This document shows, one piece after another, positions 52,712-61,534 of a stretch of 64,000 nucleotides of DNA (position 1 is its first letter; each line of letters begins with the position of its first letter). Location of the stretch: assembly GCF_004123905.1 (NCBI RefSeq), contig NZ_MZXW01000037.1, forward strand, positions 28,727 through 92,726, read 5' to 3'. The notes beneath the pieces are model-generated. The model was not told the origin of the DNA and did not search any database. It saw only the letters and a program-made list of their open reading frames with translations. Source of the stretch: Bradyrhizobium betae. GTDB lineage: Bacteria > Pseudomonadota > Alphaproteobacteria > Rhizobiales > Xanthobacteraceae. Made by a program: the position numbers and the translations under genes.

Positions 52712-54172
52712 TTAAACGGTTTCAAGCGCCGTCGGCACGAAGTCCGGCGTGTCGGTGGATTGATAGTTGAAGGTGACGTCCTTCCAGACCTCGAGCGCGG
52801 CCTTCAGCGGCGTGCAGGTCTCAGCCGCCCTGGCCAGGATTTCTGGCCCTTCGTGAACGTAGTCGCGGCCCTCGTTGCGGGCGAGGATCATCGCTTCCAG
52901 TGCGACGCGGTTGGCGATCGCGCCGGCCGCAATGCCCATCGGATGGCCGATGGTGCCGCCGCCGAATTGCAGCACGACGTCCTCGCCGAGGAGATGGAGC
53001 AGCTGGTGCATCTGGCCGGCATGGATGCCGCCGGAAGCGACCGGCATCATCTTGTTCAGGCTCGCCCAGGACTGATCGAAGAACAGGCCGTGCTCGAGCT
53101 TGGTCGGGTTAAAATCCTCGCGGCAGACATCGTAATAGCCGCGCGTCGTGTTGGGATCGCCTTCCAGCTTGCCGACCACGGTGCCGGCATGGATATGGTC
53201 GACGCCGGCGAGCCGCATCCACTTCGCGATGACGCGGAACGACACGCCGTGGCTCTTCTGCCGCGTATAGGTCGAGTGACCAGCGCGATGCAGATGCAGG
53301 ATCATGTCGTTGCGCCGTGCCCACTTCGCCATGGACTGGATCGCGGTGTAGCCGATCACGAGGTCGATCATGACGATGCACGAGCCGAGCTCCTTCGCGA
53401 ACTCCGCGCGCTCGTACATGTCCTCCATCGTCCCCGCGGTGATGTTCAGGTACGTGCCCTTCACCTCGCCGGACGCCGCCTGCGCGCGATTCACGGCCTC
53501 CATGCAATAGAGGAAGCGGTCGCGCCAATGCATGAAGGGCTGCGAGTTGATGTTCTCGTCATCCTTGGTGAAGTCGAGCCCGCCCTTCAGCGCCTCGTAG
53601 ACCACGCGGCCGTAATTGCGCCCCGAAAGCCCGAGCTTCGGCTTGACGGTTGCGCCCAGCAGCGGCCGGCCGAACTTGTCGAGCCGCTCACGCTCGACCA
53701 CGATGCCAGTCGCCGGTCCTTGGAACGTCTTCACATAGGCGACCGGGAAGCGCATGTCTTCCAGCCGCAGCGCCTTGAGTGGCTTGAAGCCGAACACGTT
53801 GCCGATGATCGAGGCCGAGAGGTTGGCGATCGAGCCCGGCTCGAACAGGTCGAGGTCATAGGCAATGTAGGCGAAGTACGAGCCCGGCGTGCCCGGCACC
53901 GGATCGACGCGATAGCACTTTGCGCGATACTTTTCCGCGGCGGTCAGGCGGTCGGTCCACACCACGGTCCAGGTCGCGGTCGAGGATTCGCCGGCGACCG
54001 CGGCGGACGCCTCGATCGGATCGACGCCCTCCTGCGGCGTGACACGGAACAGCGCGATGACATCCGTGTCCTTTGGCGTGTAGTCGGGCTCCCAATAGCC
54101 CATGCGCTTGTATTCCATGACGCCCGAGCGATAACGCTCCTTGCCGCGAACGGTGCCGGTATGAACGTTCAT
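52712..54172 (-). CDS. cbbL: ribulose-1,5-bisphosphate carboxylase large subunit, form IC
   Basis: 486 residues. Active-site motifs are intact: TVKPKLGLSGRNYG with Lys177, GGLDFTKDDENINSQPF with the carbamylated Lys203, HIHAGTVVGKLEGDP loop 6 and SGGIHAGQMHQLL. The N-terminus MNVHTGTVRGKERYRSGVM and the presence of cbbX place it in the red-type (form IC) group. Fixes CO2 onto ribulose bisphosphate. Confidence 0.97.
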   Translation of the reverse strand: MNVHTGTVRGKERYRSGVMEYKRMGYWEPDYTPKDTDVIALFRVTPQEGVDPIEASAAVAGESSTATWTVVWTDRLTAAEKYRAKCYRVDPVPGTPGSYFAYIAYDLDLFEPGSIANLSASIIGNVFGFKPLKALRLEDMRFPVAYVKTFQGPATGIVVERERLDKFGRPLLGATVKPKLGLSGRNYGRVVYEALKGGLDFTKDDENINSQPFMHWRDRFLYCMEAVNRAQAASGEVKGTYLNITAGTMEDMYERAEFAKELGSCIVMIDLVIGYTAIQSMAKWARRNDMILHLHRAGHSTYTRQKSHGVSFRVIAKWMRLAGVDHIHAGTVVGKLEGDPNTTRGYYDVCREDFNPTKLEHGLFFDQSWASLNKMMPVASGGIHAGQMHQLLHLLGEDVVLQFGGGTIGHPMGIAAGAIANRVALEAMILARNEGRDYVHEGPEILARAAETCTPLKAALEVWKDVTFNYQSTDTPDFVPTALETV

Positions 54173-54202
54173 GTCTCTCTCCTGTTTCTTCTCTCTGAAT
54201 GA

Positions 54203-55288
54203 CTAGGCGGCGACGGGCTCGCGGGCGCCGATGCGTGGATCGAGCTCGCCGGCGCGGTAGCGCCGCGCCATCTCGCTCAAGGGAATGACCTTGATTTTGC
54301 TGGCGTGACCCGCGGTGCCGAACTGCTCGAAACGGTCGCGGCAAAGCTCGCGCATCGCATCCATCGCGGGTTTCAGGAATTTGCGCGGATCGAATTCGGA
54401 GCGCGTTTGCGCGGCCACTTTCCGAAACACCGCGGTCATCGCGAGGCGGCAATCGGTGTCGATATTGACCTTGCGCACGCCGCTCTTGATGCCGCGGACG
54501 ATCTCCTCGACCGGCACGCCCCAGGTCTGCGGCATCTCGCCGCCGAACTGGTTGAACATGTCCTGGAGCGGCTGCGGCACCGACGAGGAGCCGTGCATGA
54601 CGAGATGCGTGTTCGGCAGCCGGCGGTGGATCTCCTCGACCACCCGCATCGCCAGGATGTCGCCGTCCGGCCTGCGGCTGAACTTGTAGGCGCCATGCGA
54701 GGTGCCCATCGCGATCGCGAGCGCATCGACCTTGGTGGCGCGAACAAAGTCGACAGCCTGGTCGGGATCGGTCAACAGCTGATCGTGACTGACCTTGCCT
54801 TCGACGCCGTGACCGTCTTCCTGTTCGCCGCCACCATGCTCGAGCGAGCCGAGCACACCGAGCTCGCCTTCCACGGAAGCGCCGACCCAGTGGGCGAGAT
54901 CGACCACACGGCGGGTGATTGCGACATTGTAGTCGTAATCCGCGGCCGTCTTCGCATCTGCCCTGAGCGAGCCGTCCATCATGACAGAGGTGAAGCCGTG
55001 GGCGATGGCGGAGGCACAGGTCGCCTCGTCATTGCCGTGGTCCTGATGCATGCAGAGCGGAATATCCGGATAGGTCCGCTCCAGCGCGTCGATCATGTGC
55101 GACAGCATGAGATCGCCGGCATAGCTGCGCGCGCCGCGCGAAGCCTGGATGATCACGGGCGCGTCGACCTCGGCCGCCGCCTGCATGATCGCGATGCCCT
55201 GCTCCATGTTGTTGATGTTGAACGCCGGCACCGCGTAGCTGTGATTGGCGGCGTGATCGAGCAGTTGGCGAAGGGTGATACGGGCCAC
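54203..55288 (-). CDS. cbbA: fructose-bisphosphate aldolase, class II, Calvin-cycle type
   Basis: 361 residues from GTG 55288 with AGGAG seven bases upstream. Zinc ligands and active-site blocks are visible: CMHQDHGNDEATC, GASVEGELGVLG, AIAMGTSHGAYKF and VMHGSSSVPQP, followed by VRKVNIDTDCRLA. It condenses triose phosphates to fructose and sedoheptulose bisphosphates. It lies 30 bases upstream of cbbL. Confidence 0.94.
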   Translation of the reverse strand: MARITLRQLLDHAANHSYAVPAFNINNMEQGIAIMQAAAEVDAPVIIQASRGARSYAGDLMLSHMIDALERTYPDIPLCMHQDHGNDEATCASAIAHGFTSVMMDGSLRADAKTAADYDYNVAITRRVVDLAHWVGASVEGELGVLGSLEHGGGEQEDGHGVEGKVSHDQLLTDPDQAVDFVRATKVDALAIAMGTSHGAYKFSRRPDGDILAMRVVEEIHRRLPNTHLVMHGSSSVPQPLQDMFNQFGGEMPQTWGVPVEEIVRGIKSGVRKVNIDTDCRLAMTAVFRKVAAQTRSEFDPRKFLKPAMDAMRELCRDRFEQFGTAGHASKIKVIPLSEMARRYRAGELDPRIGAREPVAA

Positions 55289-55301
55289 GGAAATTCTCCT
55301 G

Positions 55302-57323
55302 TTATGGCTTGCGAGCGCGGGTGATCGCCCGTCGGGCGGCTTCAGCAACGCTTTGCGGCGTGATGCCGAATTCGCGGTAGAGCACCGGTGCCGGCGCCGA
55401 GGCGCCGAAGCCGCGCATGCCGACGAACTCCCCGTCAGCGCCGATCCAGCGATGCCAATCGCCAGCGACTGCCGCCTCGACGCCGATGCGTGGCGCGGCG
55501 CCGAGCACGGAAGCGCGATAGTCGTCCGGCTGCTCCTCGAACAGCGCGAAGCAGGGCGCGGAGCAGACGGCCGCACGGATGTGCTCGGTCGCGAGCAGGC
55601 GGGCGGCTTCCAGCGCGATCGAGACTTCCGACCCGGTCGCCATCAGCGTCACGTCACGACCGCCATCCGGCGAGACAACGAGATAGGCACCGCGCGCGAC
55701 ACGGTTTTTGCCGCGCGCATCGCTGCGGAAGGTCGGCAAGGCCTGCCGCGACAGGCACAGCACGGATGGACGATCTTCGCTCGCGAGCGCACAGTCCCAG
55801 GCTTCCAGCGTCTCCACGGCATCTGCGGGGCGGAACACGAGCAGATTGGGAATCACCCGTAGCGCTGCGAGATGTTCGACCGGCTGGTGCGTGGGGCCGT
55901 CCTCGCCAAGCCCGATGGAGTCATGGGTCATGACATGGATGACGCGCAGCCGCATCAAGGCCGCAAGGCGGATCGCCGGCCGGCTGTAGTCGGAGAAGGC
56001 CAAGAAGGTGCCGCCATAGGGAATGAAGCCACCATGCAGCGCGAGGCCGTTCATCGCCGCGGCCATGCCGTGCTCGCGAATGCCGTAGTGGATGTAGTCG
56101 CCCGCGAACGCGCCGCTCTTGACCGGAGCCTGCGCCTTGGCATGCGTCAGGTTCGAATGCGTCAGATCTGCCGAGCCACCGACGAGCCCGGGAACAGTCC
56201 CGGCGATGCCGTCGAGCACCTGTTGCGAGGCCTGCCGCGTCGCGAGCTTGGGACGCTCGCTGGCAAAGCGCTCGCGCAATTTCGCTGCGGCCAGTGCATA
56301 GGCGGCCGGCAGAGCCACAGCCTTGCCCTCGACGAACAGATCGCGCTGCTCCGGCGTCGCGCCTTGGTAACGATCGAGCCAGGCGAGACGTTCGACCTGC
56401 CCGCGCTGCCCGATCATCCGCCACGCCTTCGCGACGGGAATCGGCACCACGAAGGGCTGATAGTCCCAGCCAAGTGTCCGACGCGCCGCCGCGGCCTGCT
56501 CGGCGCCGAGCGGCGCGCCATGTGCCTTCTCGGTGCCTTGCCTATCAGGCGCGCCGTAGCCGATGATAGTGCGACAGGCGATCAGCGATGGCTTTGCGCT
56601 CTCTCGTTCTTCTGCAATCGCCTGCGCAACGGCTTCGGCATCGTGCCCGTCGACCCGGCGCACCGACCAGCCGGATGCAGCGAAGCGTGCAAGATGGTCG
56701 TCGGAGGTGGCAAGCGACGTTGGCCCGTCGATGGAGATGCCGTTGTCGTCGAACAGCACGATCAGGCGGCCAAGCCCGAGGTGACCAGCCAGTGAGATCG
56801 CCTCCTGGCTGATGCCCTCCATCAGGCAACCGTCACCAGCAATCACATAGGTGAAGTGATCGACGAGCCCATCGCCATGCCGCGCATTGGCCATCCGCTC
56901 CGCGAGCGCCATGCCCACCGCGGTCGCAATCCCCTGCCCCAGCGGCCCCGTCGTGGTCTCGACACCAGGCGTGTGACCATATTCCGGATGGCCCGGCGTC
57001 TTCGAGCCCCACTGCCTGAACGCCTTGATGTCGTCGAGGCTGACATCACCGCCGGTGAGATGGAGCAGGGCGTAGAGCAGCATCGAGCCGTGGCCGGCCG
57101 ACAGCACGAAGCGGTCGCGATCCGGCCAGTTGGGGTGCGCGGAGTCGAACTTGAGAAACCGCGAAAACAGCACGGTCGCGACATCGGCCATGCCCATGGG
57201 CAGGCCGGGATGGCCGGACTGCGATGTCTCGATGGCATCGACCGCCAGGAAGCGGACAGCGTTGGCGAGATCGCTATGCGCGACCGCGGTACGGTCGGCT
57301 TCGGCGTGGACGGAGATGTTCAT
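55302..57323 (-). CDS. cbbT: transketolase
   Basis: 673 residues, full length. ThDP and catalytic blocks: GHPGLPMGMADVATVLFS, LSAGHGSMLLYALLHL, GPLGQGIATAVGMALAE, GDGCLMEGISQEAISLA (the ThDP motif) and THDSIGLGEDGPTHQPVEHL. It moves two-carbon units between sugar phosphates in the regeneration phase. The gene is 13 bases before cbbA. Confidence 0.95.
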   Translation of the reverse strand: MNISVHAEADRTAVAHSDLANAVRFLAVDAIETSQSGHPGLPMGMADVATVLFSRFLKFDSAHPNWPDRDRFVLSAGHGSMLLYALLHLTGGDVSLDDIKAFRQWGSKTPGHPEYGHTPGVETTTGPLGQGIATAVGMALAERMANARHGDGLVDHFTYVIAGDGCLMEGISQEAISLAGHLGLGRLIVLFDDNGISIDGPTSLATSDDHLARFAASGWSVRRVDGHDAEAVAQAIAEERESAKPSLIACRTIIGYGAPDRQGTEKAHGAPLGAEQAAAARRTLGWDYQPFVVPIPVAKAWRMIGQRGQVERLAWLDRYQGATPEQRDLFVEGKAVALPAAYALAAAKLRERFASERPKLATRQASQQVLDGIAGTVPGLVGGSADLTHSNLTHAKAQAPVKSGAFAGDYIHYGIREHGMAAAMNGLALHGGFIPYGGTFLAFSDYSRPAIRLAALMRLRVIHVMTHDSIGLGEDGPTHQPVEHLAALRVIPNLLVFRPADAVETLEAWDCALASEDRPSVLCLSRQALPTFRSDARGKNRVARGAYLVVSPDGGRDVTLMATGSEVSIALEAARLLATEHIRAAVCSAPCFALFEEQPDDYRASVLGAAPRIGVEAAVAGDWHRWIGADGEFVGMRGFGASAPAPVLYREFGITPQSVAEAARRAITRARKP

Positions 57324-57339
57324 CGGATTCTCCCCTTGT

Positions 57340-58215
57340 TCACTTCAGATTTCGCTTGCGCTCGATGAGCTGCATGATCAGCGGTGTCAGGATGAGCTGC
57401 ATTGCGAGGTCGAGCTTCGCGCCTGGACACACGATCGAATTGGCGCGCGACATCCAGCTCTGCGGCAGCATCGAGAGCAGATAGGGAAAGTCGATGCCGC
57501 GCGGGTTCTTGAAGCGGATCACGACCATCGATTCGTCCGGCGTCGGGATCCAGCGCGCGATGAACGGATTGGACGTGTCCACCGTCGGCACACGCTGGAA
57601 GTTGATGTCGGTCTCGCTGAATTGCGGGCAGATGTAGTGGATGTAATCCGGCATCCGCCGCAGAACGGTGTCGGTGACGGCCTCGGTCGAATAGCCGCGC
57701 GCGCTGCGGTCGCGGTGCAGCTTCTGAATCCATTCAAGATTGATCACGGGCACGACGCCGATCTTGAGATCGGCATAGCGCGCGACATTGACCTTCTCGG
57801 TCACGACGGCGCCGTGCAGGCCTTCGTAGAACAGCAGGTCCGAATTCTCCGGCAGCCGTTCCCATTCGGTGAAGGTGCCGGGAGCTGCGCCATGCAGTGC
57901 TGATTCCTCGACGTCGTGCACGTAATGCCGCGTCGTCGCCGTGCCGGTCTCACCATAGTCGCGGAACGCGCGCTCCAGCTCCTCGAACAGATTGGTCTCG
58001 GGGCTGAAATGGCTGAAATGCCTGTTGCCGCGGTCGGCCTCCTTCGCCATCTGCGTGCGCATCTCGGCGCGGTCGTAACGATGGAAGGCGTCGCCCTCGA
58101 TGTAGACGGCGTTGACCTTCTCGCGGAAGAAGATCTGCTCAAACGTCTTCTTGACCGAGGTGGTGCCGGCGCCGGAGGAGCCGGTGATGGAGATGATCGG
58201 ATGTTTCCTGGACAT
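57340..58215 (-). CDS. cbbP: phosphoribulokinase
   Basis: 291 residues, the proteobacterial phosphoribulokinase length. P-loop ITGSSGAGTTSVKK near residue 9, DAFHRYDR, RHYVHDVEESALHG and LFYEGLHGAVV. It makes ribulose 1,5-bisphosphate from ribulose 5-phosphate with ATP. The ATG at 58215 is preferred over the longer frame to 58248. Confidence 0.95.
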   Translation of the reverse strand: MSRKHPIISITGSSGAGTTSVKKTFEQIFFREKVNAVYIEGDAFHRYDRAEMRTQMAKEADRGNRHFSHFSPETNLFEELERAFRDYGETGTATTRHYVHDVEESALHGAAPGTFTEWERLPENSDLLFYEGLHGAVVTEKVNVARYADLKIGVVPVINLEWIQKLHRDRSARGYSTEAVTDTVLRRMPDYIHYICPQFSETDINFQRVPTVDTSNPFIARWIPTPDESMVVIRFKNPRGIDFPYLLSMLPQSWMSRANSIVCPGAKLDLAMQLILTPLIMQLIERKRNLK

Positions 58216-58228
58216 GGGAACGCCTCGC

Positions 58229-59266
58229 TCACAACCGGAAGAAGCCACGCCGCGCGAACAGCGGTGCGGAGACGCTGGCGACTAGCAACGGATCGCAATG
58301 CAGTTCCGCGACGCGTCGCACCTCGTTGCTCGAACCCATGATCAGCGGCACGCGCTGGTGCAGGCTTTCCGCTGATAGATCGAGGACGCGCTCGCGCCCG
58401 GTCGAGGCCGAGCCGCCGGCCTGCTCGATGATCATGGCCATCGGATGCGCTTCGTAGGTGAGGCGCAGGCGGCCGTCGCCATAGCCGGGACGCGCATCGG
58501 ACGGATAGAGGAACACACCGCCGCGGGTGAGGATGCGATAGGCCTCCGCGACCAGCGAGCCGATCCAGCGCATGTTGAAGTTGTGGTTGGCCGGCCCTTC
58601 GACGCCGGCGAGGCACTCGTCGACGAAGGCGCGCACCGGCGAATCCCAATGACGGCGGTTGGAAGCATTGATCGCGAACTCATCGCCCGCCTCGGAGATC
58701 TGAACGCCACTGCGCGCGAGGCGGAAGCAGCCGGCTTTGCGGTCGAGGGTGAAGATGTCGACGCCGTCGCCGAGCGTCAGCACCAGCGAGGTCTGCGGGC
58801 CGTAGGTGACGAACCCCGCCGCGAGCTGCGCCGAGCCGCGCTGATGGAAAGCGAGCGCGAGATCATCCGGCGCAGGCAGGATCGAGAAGATCGTGCCGAC
58901 GGTCATGTTGATGTCGATATTGGAGGAGCCGTCGAGCGGATCGATCGCGACGCAGATTTTTGCTTCTCGGTCGCCGATCTGCGGCTCGCGCATCTCCTCC
59001 GACGCCAGCGCTGCGACTGGCAACTTGCCGAGACAGCGGCGCAGAATCGCATCCGCCTGCACGTCCAGATCGCGCTGGACATCGCCGTCGCTGTTGCGGC
59101 CCGTGGTCAGGCCCGAGGCGTCGGCAAGATCGCCTGTCGCGATGAGGTCGGCGATCTCGATCGCGGCCACCGCGATGGCATCGACTGCGGCCGCCACGGC
59201 CAGCGCGTGCGGCGCCGTCTCGGAATAGCGTTGAAGGTGGTCGTCCAGCCTGAGTTGCCCGGTCAT
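58229..59266 (-). CDS. cbbF: fructose-1,6-bisphosphatase, class 1
   Basis: 345 residues. Metal-site and phosphate-binding blocks: ASEEMREP, AIDPLDGSSNIDINMTVGTI, GGVFLYPSDARPGYGDGRLR and YEAHPMAMIIEQAGG. First gene of the operon, directly downstream of the cbbR-facing promoter region. Hydrolyses fructose (and in bacteria often sedoheptulose) bisphosphate. Confidence 0.95.
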   Translation of the reverse strand: MTGQLRLDDHLQRYSETAPHALAVAAAVDAIAVAAIEIADLIATGDLADASGLTTGRNSDGDVQRDLDVQADAILRRCLGKLPVAALASEEMREPQIGDREAKICVAIDPLDGSSNIDINMTVGTIFSILPAPDDLALAFHQRGSAQLAAGFVTYGPQTSLVLTLGDGVDIFTLDRKAGCFRLARSGVQISEAGDEFAINASNRRHWDSPVRAFVDECLAGVEGPANHNFNMRWIGSLVAEAYRILTRGGVFLYPSDARPGYGDGRLRLTYEAHPMAMIIEQAGGSASTGRERVLDLSAESLHQRVPLIMGSSNEVRRVAELHCDPLLVASVSAPLFARRGFFRL

Positions 59267-59360
59267 CTGCGTCCATCCCCTTGCGGGCGCCGCATCCAGT
59301 TCCCTCCCCGGCGGAGGTCGGTGCGGTCGGTCCCGGCATGAGAAGATTGACAGGGGCGGC

Positions 59361-59407
59361 TTAATAAGGAAAATTTCTATTCATAATGAGTGCCAAAGAA
59401 ATTTCTT
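59361..59407. promoter_or_regulatory. CbbR operator candidate between cbbF and cbbR
   Basis: An AT-rich patch with TTAATAAGGAAAATTTCTA at 59361-59379 and a perfect palindrome AAGAAATTTCTT at 59396-59407, about 28 bases apart. The second lies inside the first codons of cbbR. AT-rich dyads of this sort, with the T-N11-A theme, are usual LysR-type sites. Confidence 0.45.
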
Positions 59408-60363
59408 ATAATGGCCCCGGCCATGCGGCGGCCCAGCTCCGGCATCTGACGATCCGGCAGCTGCGCTCGCTTGCGGCGCTCTCGGCCAAGGGCAGCGTCA
59501 CGGCGGCTTCGACCCAGCTCGGTCTGACCCAGCCGGCCGTGACCCAGCAGCTGCGCCAGCTCCAGGACCTCGCTGGCCTGCCGCTGGTGCAGCGGACCGG
59601 TGACGGCATGCTGTTGACGGAGGCGGGCAAGGAGGTGCTGGCGCTGGCCGAGCGGGTCGAAGCCGCGATCATGGACTGCCAGGGCGCGCTCGACCTGCTC
59701 GCGGGGCGGACCGGCGGCACGGTGCATCTCGGCGCGGTCTCGACCGCAAAATACTTCGTGCCGCATGCGATCGCGGCGTTCTCGAAGCGCTATCCGAAGA
59801 TCGAGATCAAGCTCACTGTCGGCAATCGCGAGGACATCCGCGAGGCCATGCACGGCTACGACCTCGATTTCGCGGTGATGGGTCGGCCACCGGCCGACGT
59901 CAGCGTTGACGTCCGTCAGCTCGGGCGCAATCCGCACATCATCGTCGCGCGCAAAGGGCACTGGCTGGAGAAGGATTCGGGCCTCAGCCTCACCGATCTC
60001 GTGCACGAGACCTTTCTCACCCGCGAGCCGGGCTCGGGCACGCGGACGCTGATGGAGGGCATGTTCCAGAAGTCCGATCTCGAGCCGATCATCGGCATGG
60101 AGATGAGCAGCAACGAGACCATCAAGCAGGCTGTGATCGCCGGGCTCGGCATCGCGTTCATCTCGGCCCACACCGTGGCGCATGAGCTCGCCGAAGGCCG
60201 CCTCATCGTGCTCGACGTCGCGGGCCTGCCGATCGTCCGGCAATGGTACGTGATCCGCCGCAGCGACAAGGTGCTGCTGCCGCCAGCGCAGGCGATGTTC
60301 GATTTTCTGGGATCGGAGGGATCGAACTATCTGCCTGACGTACCCGAATTCGGCGAGCGATAG
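59386..60363 (+). CDS. cbbR: LysR-type regulator CbbR
   Basis: 325 residues. N-terminal winged helix: LRHLTIRQLRSLAALSAKGS then QLGLTQPAVTQQLRQLQ at about residues 20-65. The effector domain starts GGTVHLGAVSTAKYF. Divergent from cbbF across 119 bases, the standard CbbR position; it activates the cbb operon in response to metabolites such as ribulose bisphosphate. No better in-frame start exists after the ATG at 59386. Confidence 0.94.
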   Translation: MSAKEISYNGPGHAAAQLRHLTIRQLRSLAALSAKGSVTAASTQLGLTQPAVTQQLRQLQDLAGLPLVQRTGDGMLLTEAGKEVLALAERVEAAIMDCQGALDLLAGRTGGTVHLGAVSTAKYFVPHAIAAFSKRYPKIEIKLTVGNREDIREAMHGYDLDFAVMGRPPADVSVDVRQLGRNPHIIVARKGHWLEKDSGLSLTDLVHETFLTREPGSGTRTLMEGMFQKSDLEPIIGMEMSSNETIKQAVIAGLGIAFISAHTVAHELAEGRLIVLDVAGLPIVRQWYVIRRSDKVLLPPAQAMFDFLGSEGSNYLPDVPEFGER

Positions 60364-60374
60364 CCCGCCTATAC

Positions 60375-60467
60375 TCAGCCCATCAGCTTCATCGCGACCG
60401 TTGCCGCCAGGACGACGATGATCTGGAGCAGGCGCTCTGTCGTGAAGATGCGGTTGAAAATGGTCAT
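60375..60467 (-). CDS. 30-residue membrane microprotein (tentative)
   Basis: A frame of 30 codons from ATG 60467, beginning MTIFNRIFTTERLLQ and continuing IIVVLAATVAMKLMG: one amphipathic-to-hydrophobic helix. A G-rich tract before the ATG could be the ribosome binding site. Too short for firm support, but the composition is not random. Confidence 0.35.
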   Translation of the reverse strand: MTIFNRIFTTERLLQIIVVLAATVAMKLMG

Positions 60468-60614
60468 CGTACGCCCCCAGCCCGTCGCGAGATAAATCCG
60501 AGCGCGTTGCTATCACACGCAGGCGGCGGGGCAACTCCGTAGTCGCCACAGATATTGTTTGCGCCGGGCCGGTCGCGGAAGCATCGCACCTGACCGGCGA
60601 GCGATGGTTAACGA

Positions 60615-60824
60615 TCAGGCCGCGAGGGGCGCGGCATAATCCATACGCGCGGCGAAATAGATTTCCAGCTCCGACAGCGCCCGCGCTTCCCATTCCCTCG
60701 CCTGCTCCAGCAGCGAGCAGCTCTGGCCCGGGCGGAATGCAGCGGTCTGGCGATAGAGCGATGCGATGCCGCGATAGCGGCGCACGTTCTCCAGGATGGC
60801 GTGACCACTCATTTGGCCGTTCAT
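60615..60824 (-). CDS. small helical protein, ENVRRYR family, paralogue B
   Basis: 69 residues from ATG 60824 with GGGAG upstream. LENVRRYRGIASLYRQTAAF then RPGQSCSLLEQAREWE and ALSELEIYFA, clearly related to the protein at 48015-48224. No function recognised. Confidence 0.6.
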   Translation of the reverse strand: MNGQMSGHAILENVRRYRGIASLYRQTAAFRPGQSCSLLEQAREWEARALSELEIYFAARMDYAAPLAA

Positions 60825-60962
60825 GTCCGAAAACTCCCTCGTCCTTCCTGTGAGGGAATTTGCGGCCAAATCTTTTTCGAAAAGTTAGCGGCGCTCAGCA
60901 AGCGCGCGGATGGTTGCCGGACTGTTGCGCGCGCGCAACGTCACCGATCGCGCATCGTGCAT

Positions 60963-61382
60963 TTATTGAGAATTCGTTGCCGCGCTCTCGCCCGAGGGCT
61001 TCAGCCCGCCGCGGCTGATGATCGTCATCGTCTCGCGGCAGAGATCGGCAAGTCCGATCAGCAGCACGGCGATGAGGCAGAACAGGTTGATGGAATCCGC
61101 GCCCGCACTGCTCAATGGCATGAACTGGAAGAAGGGCGGGATGAACGCCCACCACACCAGCGGAATCGTGAGCAGTGCGGCGAACACCGCCGCCGGCGCG
61201 CCCGCGACAAATCCGAGCACGAACAGGCTGGGCAGGAACGCCGCGAAATAAAATTGTGCGCCGAGCGCGACGCAGACGCCCTGAAGCGCAGCCGACACTC
61301 CGACGACGACTAGCCCGAGCAGAAACGCCTGCCACGACCATGGCCGTACCCGCGGTACGCCAAACAGTCCCGCACGCCTCAT
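60963..61382 (-). CDS. membrane protein, MASE1/DUF4118-like (tentative)
   Basis: 139 residues with about four hydrophobic segments (AFLLGLVVVGVSAALQGV, FYFAAFLPSLFVLGFV, VFAALLTIPLVWWAFI, INLFCLIAVLLIGLADL). The pattern AAFLPSLFVLGFVAGAPAAV resembles the N-terminal membrane sensor domain of DUF4118/KdpD-type kinases, but here there is no kinase after it. Function unknown. Confidence 0.6.
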   Translation of the reverse strand: MRRAGLFGVPRVRPWSWQAFLLGLVVVGVSAALQGVCVALGAQFYFAAFLPSLFVLGFVAGAPAAVFAALLTIPLVWWAFIPPFFQFMPLSSAGADSINLFCLIAVLLIGLADLCRETMTIISRGGLKPSGESAATNSQ

Positions 61383-61534
61383 CAGCCTCCCCCTGCCGCC
61401 CGTTAACCGGGCCCGCTTGCGACCAAAGTACTACAGCGGCAGGGAAACCGCGAGATGGAAATTGCGCCTCGCGCGGCCCCCTATCCAAGGCTTGGTAAAC
61501 GGCCGCATCGCACAATTCCCGGCTCGCCCGGCAG

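Noticed and set aside
52760..54202. 480-codon plus-strand frame over cbbL
   Set aside because: Antisense shadow of RuBisCO large subunit.
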